Source of the DNA: Sphingomonas sp. Y38-1Y
GTDB lineage: Bacteria; Pseudomonadota; Alphaproteobacteria; Sphingomonadales; Sphingomonadaceae
Reading direction: 5' to 3'
Assembly: GCF_032391395.1 (NCBI RefSeq)
Contig: NZ_CP135916.1
Location: 434,001-498,000, forward strand
Length of the DNA: 64,000 bases
Notes under the pieces: model-generated
Told to the model about the DNA's origin: nothing
Database searches by the model: none
The model's input: the letters and a program-made list of their open reading frames with translations, nothing else
Shown here: in pieces, positions 9,115 to 17,304 of the stretch
Position numbering within the stretch: the first letter of the stretch is position 1
Layout of the letters: the number at the start of each line of letters is the position of its first letter
Translations under genes and position numbers: made by a program

Positions 9115-11790
9115 ATGGCCACGCTCCCCCCGATCGCCAACAATCCCGACATTCGCCTGCTCGGCCGCATGCTCGGTGACGTCATCCGCGCTTATGGCGG
9201 GGAGGCGCTGTTCAAGCGGATCGAGTATATTCGCGCGACTTCCGTCGACCGCCATCGCGGTGTCGCCGGCGCCGACGCGATCGATCCCGGCCTCGATCGC
9301 CTGACGCTGAACGAGACGCTCGATTTCGTCCGCGGGTTCATGCTGTTCTCGATGCTCGCCAACCTCGCCGAGGATCGGCAGGGGATTGCGCGGGAGGAGG
9401 GCGCCGACGTCGAGCATGCGCTCGCCAAACTCGGCGAGCACGGCATCGACAAGGCCAAGGTGCTCGCGCTGATGGACGGCGCGCTGATCGTCCCCGTCCT
9501 GACGGCACATCCGACCGAAGTGCGGCGCAAGTCGATGATCGACCACCGCAACCGCATCGCCGAGCTGATGGCGATGAAGGACCGTGGCCTGGACGAGACC
9601 GAGGATGGCGACAGCATTGAGGAGGCGCTGCTGCGCCAGGTCGCGCTTCTGTGGCAGACGCGCGTGCTCCGCCGCGAGCGGCTGTTCGTCGCCGACGAGG
9701 TCGAGACCGCGCTCAGCTATCTGCGCGACGTGTTCCTGCCGGCGATCCCGGCGCTCTATGCCAAGTGGGACCGCGCCTTGGGGCAGCGCTGCCCCGGCTT
9801 CCTGCGCGCGGGCAGCTGGATCGGCGGGGACCGCGACGGCAACCCCTATGTCACCGCCGAATCGCTGGAGCGCGCGCTCGCGCGGGCGGCGGAGACGGCG
9901 CTGATCCACTATATGGACGGTGTCCATGCGCTGGGTGCCGAGCTGTCGATCTCGACCGAGATCGTTGCGGTCAACGGCGACGTTGCACGGCTGGCCGAGG
10001 CGAGCGGCGACAATGCCGCCAGTCGTGCCGACGAACCCTATCGCCGCGCGCTGTCGGGCATCTATGCGCGCCTGGCCGCCACGCACCGCGAACTGGTCGG
10101 CAAGCCTGCGCCGCGCCCTGGCGCGCTTGCCGGCGAACCCTATCCCGGTCCTGCCGAGCTGCGTGACGACCTGGCCGGCATCGCCCGCGGGCTGACGAGG
10201 TCGGGCGAGGGCGCGCTCGCGACCGGCGGCGCGCTCGGCCGGCTGATCCGCGCGGTCGAGGTGTTCGGCTTCCACCTCGCGACGCTCGACTTGCGCCAGA
10301 ACTCGGCGGTCCACGAGCGGGTGGTGGCCGAGCTACTCAAGGCCGCCAGGGTCGAGGACGATTATGCCGCGTTGGACGAGGACGCGCGCGTCGCGCTGCT
10401 CCGTCGCGAGCTCGCCAGCCCGCGTCCGCTCGCCAGCCCCTATGCCAGCTATTCGGAGGAAACCGCCGGCGAGCTCGCGATCGTCCACGCCGCTGCGGCG
10501 GCGCACGCGCGCTATGGCCGGCAGTGTATCACCCAGTACGTCATCTCGATGGCGCAGTCGGTCAGCGACCTGCTCGAAGTGCATCTGATGCTCAAGGAAG
10601 CGGGGCTGTGGCTGCCCGGGGATCCGCCCCAAGCGCACATCATGGTCGTGCCGCTGTTCGAGACCGTCGCCGATCTGGAAGCGGGCGCCGACATCATGCG
10701 CGACTATCTGGCGCTGCCGGAGATCGCCGCGGTCGCGACCGCGCGCGGGCATCAGGAAGTGATGATCGGCTATTCGGATTCGAACAAGGATGGCGGCTAT
10801 CTGACCTCGACCTGGCAATTGTCGCGCGGGTCGGCGGCGCTGGCGCCGGTGTTCGAGGCGGCGGGCGTCGGCATGCAGCTGTTCCACGGTCGCGGCGGAT
10901 CGGTCGGACGCGGTGGCGGTTCGTCCTTCTCGGCGATCCAGGCGCAGCCGCCCGGCACCGTCCAGGGCCGCATCCGCATCACCGAGCAGGGCGAAGTGAT
11001 CGCCGCCAAATACGGCACGCGTGCGAGCGCGATGGCCAATCTGGAGGCGGTGACGTCGGCGACTCTGCTCGCCAGCCTGGAGCCCGAGCGGCTGTCGGCG
11101 GACGATGCCGCCCGCTTCACTGCGGCGATGGACGAGCTGTCGACGACCGCGTTCAAGGCGTATCGTGACCTCGTCTACGGCACCGACGGCTTCCGCCAGT
11201 TCTTTCGCCAGATGACGCCGATCGCCGAGATCTCCGGGCTCAAGATCGGCTCACGCCCGGCTAGCCGCAAGAAATCCGACGCGATCGAGGATCTGCGCGC
11301 GATCCCCTGGGTGTTCAGCTGGGCACAGGCGCGGGTGATGCTGCCCGGCTGGTACGGGGTCGGCGCGGCGTTCGAGGCGTTCGGCGACAAGGGCCTGCTG
11401 CGCGAGATGGCGTCGGCCTGGCCGTTCTTCTCGGCGATGCTCGCCAACATGGAGATGGTGCTCGCCAAGTCCGACATGGGCATCGCCGCGCGCTACGCGC
11501 AGCTTGTCGAGGACGACGGCGCGCGCGAGACGATCTTCGGCCGGATCAAGGATGGCTGGCAGGCGACGCACGACGGCCTGCTGACCATCACCCGCCAGAC
11601 GCGGCTGCTCGAGAAGAGTCCGGTGCTCGAAACCTCGATCCGGCTGCGCACGCCCTATATCGAGCCGCTCAACCTCCTCCAGATCGAACTCCTCAAGCGC
11701 CACCGGGCGGGCGAGGACGATCCGCGCATCGGCGAAGGCATCCTCCTGTCGATCAACGCGATCGCGACCGCGCTCCGCAACAGCGGGTGA
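9115..11790 (+). CDS. ppc: Phosphoenolpyruvate carboxylase
   Basis: Anaplerotic enzyme making oxaloacetate from PEP and bicarbonate. About 891 residues, the normal bacterial length. Family signatures are intact: TAHPTEVRRKS with the catalytic histidine near residue 130, GYSDSNKDGG in the middle, and the glycine-rich loop FHGRGGSVGRGGG. The chain ends in RNSG, close to the usual RNTG C-terminus that lines the active site. I prefer the ATG at 9115, preceded by AAGG, but TTG at 9088 or GTG at 9100 would add five to nine residues. Downstream, an ABC ATPase starts 45 bases later. Confidence 0.97.
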   Translation: MATLPPIANNPDIRLLGRMLGDVIRAYGGEALFKRIEYIRATSVDRHRGVAGADAIDPGLDRLTLNETLDFVRGFMLFSMLANLAEDRQGIAREEGADVEHALAKLGEHGIDKAKVLALMDGALIVPVLTAHPTEVRRKSMIDHRNRIAELMAMKDRGLDETEDGDSIEEALLRQVALLWQTRVLRRERLFVADEVETALSYLRDVFLPAIPALYAKWDRALGQRCPGFLRAGSWIGGDRDGNPYVTAESLERALARAAETALIHYMDGVHALGAELSISTEIVAVNGDVARLAEASGDNAASRADEPYRRALSGIYARLAATHRELVGKPAPRPGALAGEPYPGPAELRDDLAGIARGLTRSGEGALATGGALGRLIRAVEVFGFHLATLDLRQNSAVHERVVAELLKAARVEDDYAALDEDARVALLRRELASPRPLASPYASYSEETAGELAIVHAAAAAHARYGRQCITQYVISMAQSVSDLLEVHLMLKEAGLWLPGDPPQAHIMVVPLFETVADLEAGADIMRDYLALPEIAAVATARGHQEVMIGYSDSNKDGGYLTSTWQLSRGSAALAPVFEAAGVGMQLFHGRGGSVGRGGGSSFSAIQAQPPGTVQGRIRITEQGEVIAAKYGTRASAMANLEAVTSATLLASLEPERLSADDAARFTAAMDELSTTAFKAYRDLVYGTDGFRQFFRQMTPIAEISGLKIGSRPASRKKSDAIEDLRAIPWVFSWAQARVMLPGWYGVGAAFEAFGDKGLLREMASAWPFFSAMLANMEMVLAKSDMGIAARYAQLVEDDGARETIFGRIKDGWQATHDGLLTITRQTRLLEKSPVLETSIRLRTPYIEPLNLLQIELLKRHRAGEDDPRIGEGILLSINAIATALRNSG

Positions 11791-11835
11791 CGAGAAGTGT
11801 TTCTTTGATGCGGTAGAGCGACTACCTCACCCCGC

Positions 11836-12762
11836 ATGACCGAAGCCGCCATCTCGATCCGCGATCTGTGCAAGACCTATTCGGGCGGCAAGCGCGCGCT
11901 CGACGGGGTGAGCTTCGACGTGCCGCGCGGGCAGGTGTTCGGGCTGCTCGGGCCCAATGGTGCGGGCAAGTCGACGCTCATCAACATTCTGGCGGGCCTC
12001 GTGAACAAGACGAGCGGCAGCGCCTCGATCTGGGGCTTCGACATCGACGCGCACCCGCGCAACGCCAAGGCGTCGATCGGCATCGTCAATCAGGAAATCA
12101 CCTTCGACCCCTTCTTCACCCCCCTGGAGACGCTGGAAAACCAGGCCGGCTTCTATGGCGTGCCGAGAGCCAAGCGCCGCAGCATGGACCTGCTCCGCGC
12201 GATGGGGCTGGAGGACAAGGCGGGCGCCTATTCGCGGACGCTGTCGGGGGGCATGAAGCGGCGACTGATGGTGGCCAAGGCGATGGTGCATTCGCCCCCC
12301 GTCATCGTCCTCGACGAGCCGACCGCGGGCGTCGATATCGAGCTTCGCCGCCAGCTCTGGGACTATGTCCGCGGCCTCAATGCGCGCGGGGTGACGGTGG
12401 TGCTGACGACGCACTATCTGGAAGAGGCCGAGGAGCTGTGCGACCGCATCGCCATCATCAATCATGGCCGCGTGATCGCCAACGAGCCGACGCGCGCGCT
12501 GATCGGCATGGCGCAGGAAAAGCAGGTCGTCGTCACCCTCGATCGCGACATCGGCGAGGCGCCGACCAATATCTGCTTCGAGAAGGTCGAGGCGGTGGGC
12601 GAGCGCAGCCTCGCCATAACCTATCGCAAGGATCGCGCGAATGCGGGCGAGGTGCTCGCCGCGGTGACGCGCGACGGCTATGGCATCGTCGACGTGACGA
12701 CGCGGGAAGCCGATCTGGAAGACGTCTTCCTCAACCTGACCCGCGCCGCCAACGCCGCCTAG
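11836..12762 (+). CDS. ABC transporter ATP-binding protein without an adjacent permease
   Basis: A 308-residue ABC ATPase of the DrrA/CcmA-like class that usually drives ABC-2 exporters. Walker A is GPNGAGKST near residue 41, the signature is LSGGMKRR near 137, Walker B is [12 protein letters not shown] near 157, and the switch histidine is in TTHYLEEAEEL. The C-terminal 80 residues form an extra domain after NHGRVIANEP. The expected permease is not next door: the downstream gene is convergent azoR, whose stop overlaps this stop at the CTAG 12759-12762. It may work with a membrane partner encoded elsewhere. A complete ATPase-permease pair sits at 48.8-50.5 kb. Confidence 0.92.
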   Translation: MTEAAISIRDLCKTYSGGKRALDGVSFDVPRGQVFGLLGPNGAGKSTLINILAGLVNKTSGSASIWGFDIDAHPRNAKASIGIVNQEITFDPFFTPLETLENQAGFYGVPRAKRRSMDLLRAMGLEDKAGAYSRTLSGGMKRRLMVAKAMVHSPPVIVLDEPTAGVDIELRRQLWDYVRGLNARGVTVVLTTHYLEEAEELCDRIAIINHGRVIANEPTRALIGMAQEKQVVVTLDRDIGEAPTNICFEKVEAVGERSLAITYRKDRANAGEVLAAVTRDGYGIVDVTTREADLEDVFLNLTRAANAA

Positions 12763-13319
12763 GTCGCGAGCGCCTCGACCTGCGCCGACGCCGCCGCGAG
12801 CGCGGCAGCGCGCGGCTCGTCACCCAGCTTCAGCCCCTCGGCCACGATAAATTCGGGCCGGGTGACGCCGATGAAGCCGAGCAGCACGCGCATCAGCGTT
12901 TCGGCATGTTCATAGGGGGCGTAGGGCGAACCCTCGGCATAGACGCCGCCGCGGGCGACCGCGACGATCACGCGCTTGTCCGGAACGAGGCCAACCGGAC
13001 CCTCGGCGCCATATTGGAACGTGCGTCCCGCGACGATGACGTGGTCGAACCACGCCTTGAGCTGGCTGGGGATGGTGAAGTTGTAGAGCGGGGCGCCGAT
13101 CACGACCGTGTCGGCGGCGAGGAACTCGGCGAGCAGTTCGTTGTCGCCCGCCATGACCGTGTCGAGCGTCAGGTGCGGCGTCGGCGCTTCGATCAGATCG
13201 CGGTGCCGATAGTCGGCATTGGGATGCCCGCGGCGCAGGCGATCGGCGATCGCGGCGGAAAGCTGTCGGCTCGCGGAGGCGTCGCCTTGGATGCTGGAAT
13301 CGATGTGGAGGATGTTCAT
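12759..13319 (-). CDS. azoR: FMN-dependent NADH:quinone/azo oxidoreductase
   Basis: Flavodoxin-fold enzyme that reduces quinones and azo compounds by two electrons at the expense of NADH, protecting against electrophiles. The 186 residues begin MNILHIDSSIQG and contain SASRQLSA (phosphate loop for FMN), VIGAPLYNF near 83 and a GPVGLVPDKRV block, all typical of AzoR. The start is set at the ATG at 13319 because the family begins here; an upstream extension of 20 residues looks like leader sequence. It is divergent from an HxlR-family regulator with an 87-base shared control region, an arrangement known for quinone-responsive regulation of azoreductases. Confidence 0.93.
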   Translation of the reverse strand: MNILHIDSSIQGDASASRQLSAAIADRLRRGHPNADYRHRDLIEAPTPHLTLDTVMAGDNELLAEFLAADTVVIGAPLYNFTIPSQLKAWFDHVIVAGRTFQYGAEGPVGLVPDKRVIVAVARGGVYAEGSPYAPYEHAETLMRVLLGFIGVTRPEFIVAEGLKLGDEPRAAALAAASAQVEALAT

Positions 13320-13406
13320 GACGGGTCCGATCTGGTTTTGTGGCCCGCACCAGCTATGTTTCGGACGATCGGCGGCCAAGAACGCATATTTTCAGGACTA
13401 GGTCAC
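13320..13406. promoter_or_regulatory. Shared divergent control region azoR / HxlR regulator
   Basis: This 87-base gap must contain both promoters. I see no strong operator palindrome; a weak pair CCGATC and GATCGG occurs within it. The A/T-rich stretch near 13386-13394 (ATATTTTC) is the best candidate core for the regulator's own promoter. The regulatory role is inferred from gene orientation only. Confidence 0.4.
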
Positions 13407-13775
13407 ATGAATCTGCCTGCTCATCCCGGCATCAATTCGGACTGCCGCCGTGTCGCCGCCATCGCCGGCGCCGTCGGTGACAAGTGGATGATGCCGGTCG
13501 TCGGCGTGCTCGGCGCCGGGCCGCGCCGCTTCAACGACATTCGCCGGACGGTCGGCGGCATCTCGCAGCAGATGCTGACGCGTACGCTCCGGTCGCTGGA
13601 ACGCGACGGGATGGTGACGCGTACCGTCCATCCCACGGTCCCGCCACAGGTCGAGTACGCGCTGTCGCCGCTCGGTGTTTCGCTGGCGGAGCGGATGCAC
13701 GGGCTCGGCGCCTGGGCGCACCAGCATCTGGAAGAGATCGAGGACCACCGCGCCCGCTTCGATTGCGCGGATTGA
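13407..13775 (+). CDS. HxlR/YodB-type (DUF24) winged-helix regulator
   Basis: A 122-residue HxlR-family DNA-binding protein. Family blocks are clear: DKWMMPVVGVL, RFNDIRRTVGGISQQMLTRTLRSLERDGMV-type recognition region (about residues 45-75), PPQVEYALSPLG. The cysteine C13 lies just before the winged helix (INSDCRR), the position of the redox cysteine in YodB/CatR-type sensors that release DNA when alkylated by quinones or oxidised. Divergent transcription from azoR suggests it represses that gene. The ATG at 13407 is the natural start; the reading frame is open far upstream, but that part has no family similarity. It is convergent with the STAS-like gene. Confidence 0.9.
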   Translation: MNLPAHPGINSDCRRVAAIAGAVGDKWMMPVVGVLGAGPRRFNDIRRTVGGISQQMLTRTLRSLERDGMVTRTVHPTVPPQVEYALSPLGVSLAERMHGLGAWAHQHLEEIEDHRARFDCAD

Positions 13776-13785
13776 TCGAGCAGAT

Positions 13786-14166
13786 CTAGCCGGGCCTGAC
13801 TGCCGACGCGGGTTCGATCCCCGACACGACCCATGCCAGGCCTTCCTCGCGCGAGCCGACGATCCGCGCATAATCCTGCGTGAACAGCCGGCGGATCTGC
13901 ATCCGTGCCAGCGAGCTGCCGGTGACGAGCGCGATCGCGCGCGCCTTGGGCATGGGCCCCATCGACCGCTGCATCTCCGCGATCGTCGACTGCGACTGAA
14001 TGGGGCAGTCGCTGACGTCGATCAGCATCGCATAGCTGCTCAAGCGGTTGGCGACGAAGGCAGCGCGCAACGCGGCGATATACTCATCGACTTCCTCGAC
14101 GCTCAGCATCCCGCCGAGCGTCAGTTCGACGACGCCGCGCGCCGCATCGACCTTGATCTCGTACAT
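13786..14166 (-). CDS. SpoIIAA/STAS-like small protein
   Basis: A 126-residue soluble protein, unnamed. The pattern of strands and helices (MYEIKVDAARGVVELTLGG, then VDEYIAALRAAF, then YAMLIDVSD) resembles the STAS/SpoIIAA-like fold used for membrane or anti-sigma interactions. The loop after LIDVSD carries CPIQSQ, where classical anti-sigma antagonists have a phosphorylatable serine; S-x-S occurs there but I cannot claim it is functional. No kinase or anti-sigma gene is adjacent. The end lies ten bases from the end of the convergent HxlR-type gene, and the start is divergent from nadB. Confidence 0.6.
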   Translation of the reverse strand: MYEIKVDAARGVVELTLGGMLSVEEVDEYIAALRAAFVANRLSSYAMLIDVSDCPIQSQSTIAEMQRSMGPMPKARAIALVTGSSLARMQIRRLFTQDYARIVGSREEGLAWVVSGIEPASAVRPG

Positions 14167-14298
14167 GCAAGATTCCTCTTCGCTGACGAGGCCTTACCAG
14201 CCGAGTGTTGCCAATCGGTTGGCGCGCGCGGCGCCGCCACGCTTGCGCGTTCGCCGTCGGCGCGCCAACGATGCGGCGAGGCAATTGTGACAGGCAGC

Positions 14299-15897
14299 AT
14301 GAGCGATCCCCATCCCACTGACGTGCTCGTCATCGGCTCCGGCGCCGCTGGCCTCACTGCCGCGCTCAACCTTGCCGACCGGTTCCGCGTCACCGTGCTC
14401 GCCAAGGGCCGGCTGGACGAGGGATCGACCGCCTGGGCGCAGGGCGGCATCGCCGCGGTGCTGGAGCCCGGCGACACCTTCGACAACCATGTCGAGGATA
14501 CGATGGTCGCGGGCGCCGGCCTGAACGATCGCGACGTCGTCGAGTTCGTCGTCGAGCGCGCACCCGCCGCGATCGAGCGGCTGGCCGAGCTCGGCGTGCC
14601 GTTCAACTTGGCCGAGGATGGCGGCGAAGGCTGGCACCTGACCCGAGAGGGTGGGCACAGCCATCGTCGGATCGTCCATGTCGACGACGCGACGGGCTGG
14701 GCCGTGCAGGTGGCGCTGCTGCGCGCCGCGGAGGCACACCCCAACATCACGCTCGTCCCCGACATGGTCGCGGTCGACCTGGCAACCAGCCGGCATGAGC
14801 TTCGCTATTCGGGCGCGGGCAATGTCTGGGGCGTCTATGCCTATAACCGCACAACCGCGCAGGTGGAGCTTTACACCGCGCGCGCAACGGTGCTTGCGAC
14901 CGGCGGGGCGGGGCGGACCTATCTGTTCTCGACCGCGCCGCGCGGCGCGACCGGCGACGGTATCGCGATGGCGTGGCGGGCGGGTGCGCGCGTCTCCAAC
15001 ATGGAATTCATGCAGTTCCACCCGACCTGCCTCTACAATCTGGAGGTCAAGAACTTCCTGATCACCGAGGCGGTGCGCGGCGAGGGTGGGCGGCTCATCA
15101 ACCCCGTCACGGGCAAGCGCTTCATGCCCTATTACGACGCCGACCGGCTGGAGCTGGCGCCGCGCGACGTGGTGGCGCGTGCGATCGATGCGGAGATCAA
15201 GCGGTTCGGCCTCGATTACGTCCATCTCGACATCAGCCATCGCGGGCCCGATTTCGTGAAGGCGCATTTCCCGACGATCCACGCCAAGCTGCTGGGGCTC
15301 GGCATTGACATGACCACCGGGCCGATCCCGGTAGTGCCGGCGCAGCACTATACGTGCGGCGGGGTCGTCGTGGACCGGGATGGGCGCACCGACCTGCCCG
15401 GCCTCTACGCCGCGGGCGAGGTAAGCCAGTCGGGGCTGCACGGCGCCAATCGGCTCGCCTCCAATTCGCTCCTAGAATGCTTCGTCTATGGCGAGGCGGC
15501 GGCGGCGCACATCGCGGCACAATGGGACGGCCTGCCGCCGCCCCCGCCGATCCGCGCCTGGGACGAGAGCCGCGTCACCGACAGCGACGAGGAAGTCGTC
15601 ATCAAGCAGAACTGGACCGAAATCCGGCGCTTCATGTGGAACTATGTCGGCATCGTCCGCACCACCAAGCGGCTGGAGCGTGCCGCGCACCGCATCAAGA
15701 TGATGCAGGAAGAGGTCGCCGACTATTACGGCCATTTTCGCGTCACCCCCGACCTGATCGAGCTGCGCAACCTGCTCCAGTCGGCCGAATTGATCGTGCG
15801 ATCCGCGCTCCACCGCAAGGAGAGCCGCGGGCTGCACTACACGCTCGACTACCCCAGGACGGTGGAGCCGCCGCAGGACACGGTGCTGATCCCCTAG
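14299..15897 (+). CDS. nadB: L-aspartate oxidase
   Basis: FAD enzyme that oxidises aspartate to iminoaspartate for de novo NAD synthesis. The 532 residues carry the dinucleotide motif GSGAAGL near residue 15, GGHSHRRIVH and FMQFHPT blocks of the active site, and the C-terminal AGEVSQSGLHGANRLASNS FAD segment. These are shared with fumarate reductase flavoproteins, but the TAWAQGGIAAV and GGHSHRR blocks favour NadB. The ATG at 14299 gives the expected MSDPHPTDVLVIG; upstream coding potential in the same frame is shadow of the divergent neighbour. nadA and nadC, its pathway partners, are not in the window. Confidence 0.94.
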   Translation: MSDPHPTDVLVIGSGAAGLTAALNLADRFRVTVLAKGRLDEGSTAWAQGGIAAVLEPGDTFDNHVEDTMVAGAGLNDRDVVEFVVERAPAAIERLAELGVPFNLAEDGGEGWHLTREGGHSHRRIVHVDDATGWAVQVALLRAAEAHPNITLVPDMVAVDLATSRHELRYSGAGNVWGVYAYNRTTAQVELYTARATVLATGGAGRTYLFSTAPRGATGDGIAMAWRAGARVSNMEFMQFHPTCLYNLEVKNFLITEAVRGEGGRLINPVTGKRFMPYYDADRLELAPRDVVARAIDAEIKRFGLDYVHLDISHRGPDFVKAHFPTIHAKLLGLGIDMTTGPIPVVPAQHYTCGGVVVDRDGRTDLPGLYAAGEVSQSGLHGANRLASNSLLECFVYGEAAAAHIAAQWDGLPPPPPIRAWDESRVTDSDEEVVIKQNWTEIRRFMWNYVGIVRTTKRLERAAHRIKMMQEEVADYYGHFRVTPDLIELRNLLQSAELIVRSALHRKESRGLHYTLDYPRTVEPPQDTVLIP

Positions 15898-15917
15898 AAA
15901 CGCTCGTACCTCCACTC

Positions 15918-15997
15918 CGTTCGTCCTGAGCCTGTCGAAGGACGTGTCAAAGAGCGATGCACCCGCGGCACGTGCTTCGACAGGCTCAGCACGAACG
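15918..15997. repeat. Intergenic palindromic repeat, type A, copy 2
   Basis: A 23-base left arm (15918-15940, CGTTCGTCCTGAGCCTGTCG...) pairs with its complement at 15975-15997 with one mismatch. Same family as 8414-8486 and 21879-21958. It lies 20 bases after the nadB stop. The rest of this gap up to 16171 shows no gene. Confidence 0.92.
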
Positions 15998-16171
15998 AGA
16001 ATGCGAGCATCAACAAGGCCGCCAAAAACGCCTGAAATGCGTACACGTTCGGGCGTTGTTCACGATCCGTCGTTCAGATAGACAGGTTCGTCGCAGTCGC
16101 CCCTTAGGTGGCTTGCCCCGGTCGGGGGGGCTGCGTCATGGTTTCGCCCAACCGGGGGCTGACGGATCGAC

Positions 16172-17293
16172 ATGGTTTTATCGCGATTTTCGGTGCTTGA
16201 GCGCGCGTTGACGCTGGGCGGGCTGGCGCCGCTGGCGCTGATCGGCGCTGCACCCCAGCAGCAGGACGGCCGCATCACCGAGCTCCTGCCACCGGGCTAT
16301 GTCCATGGCAGTGCGCCGCCGCAGTCGCAGGTGGTGATCCCCGCGCCGACGCCGCTCGTCACCGACATCAACAGCCTGGTCGGCGGCTTCGGCGGCAAGG
16401 TCGGCGTGGCGGTCAAGAGCATCGATGCCGGCTGGATGGTCGCCAAGAACGGCGACGTGCCGATGCCGCAGCAATCGGTCAGCAAGCTGTGGGTGACGCT
16501 GACCGCGCTCGACCAGATCGACCAGGGGCGCATCAGCCTCGACGATCCGCTGACGATCACGCAGAGCGACCTGACGCTGTTCCACCAGCCGATCGCCTCC
16601 TTGCTCAAGAACGGCGTCTATCAGACGACGGTGCGCGAGCTGATCCGACGCGCGATGACGATGAGCGACAACACCGCCAATGACCGGCTGTTGCGGCATG
16701 TCGGCGGACCGACGGCGGTCAACGCGTTCATCACGCGCCACTCGCTGGGCGCGATCAAGTTCGGGCCGGGCGAGCGGCTGCTGCAAAGCCGTACCGCGGG
16801 CCTTGCCTGGAAGCAGGATTACGCGATGGGCCGCGCGTTCCAGGCGGCGCGCGCCAAGCTGCCGCCGAACGTGCGCCAGGCGGCGTTCAACTCCTATGTC
16901 GCCAACCCGATCGACGGGGCGGCCGCCGCATCGATCGCCAACGCGCTGACCAAGCTTCGCCGGGGCGAGCTCTTGTCGCCCGCGTCGACCAGCTACCTCA
17001 TCGGCGTGATGGAAAGCTCGCGCACCGGTCACGCGCGGCTGCGCGCGAGCGTGCCGCCGGGCTGGCGGCTGGCGCACAAGACCGGCACGGGCCAGGATCT
17101 GATGGGACGGACCGCTGGCTTCAACGATGTCGGTATCCTGACCGCGCCCGATGGCCGCGCCTATGCCGTGGCGGTGATGATCGGCGAGACGTCGCGTCCC
17201 ACACAGGACCGGCAGAAGCTGATGCAGAACGTCGTCGCGCGGGTCGTCGCCTATCACGACAGCGAGGCGCCGCAGCGGCTGATGGCGGAGTAA
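16172..17293 (+). CDS. Class A beta-lactamase-fold serine hydrolase
   Basis: A 373-residue exported protein with the serine beta-lactamase/PBP fold. Motifs: S102-V-S-K105 (nucleophile and base), S165-D-N167 and K303-T-G305. At exactly 36 residues after the SDN serine, as for Glu166 in class A enzymes, there is E201 in ERLLQ, but the usual asparagine (Asn170) is glutamine. An N-terminal hydrophobic segment (residues 11-27) is a signal peptide, followed by a Pro-rich linker. It could be a true beta-lactamase or a related housekeeping hydrolase; the motif set does not decide it. The end lies 11 bases from the end of the convergent flippase gene. Confidence 0.88.
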   Translation: MVLSRFSVLERALTLGGLAPLALIGAAPQQQDGRITELLPPGYVHGSAPPQSQVVIPAPTPLVTDINSLVGGFGGKVGVAVKSIDAGWMVAKNGDVPMPQQSVSKLWVTLTALDQIDQGRISLDDPLTITQSDLTLFHQPIASLLKNGVYQTTVRELIRRAMTMSDNTANDRLLRHVGGPTAVNAFITRHSLGAIKFGPGERLLQSRTAGLAWKQDYAMGRAFQAARAKLPPNVRQAAFNSYVANPIDGAAAASIANALTKLRRGELLSPASTSYLIGVMESSRTGHARLRASVPPGWRLAHKTGTGQDLMGRTAGFNDVGILTAPDGRAYAVAVMIGETSRPTQDRQKLMQNVVARVVAYHDSEAPQRLMAE

Positions 17294-17304
17294 GCGCCGG
17301 CGAC

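Noticed and set aside
11868..13775. A 635-codon frame ending with the HxlR-type regulator
   Set aside because: Only the last 122 codons are a real protein; the rest is a shadow of the ABC ATPase and opposite azoR.
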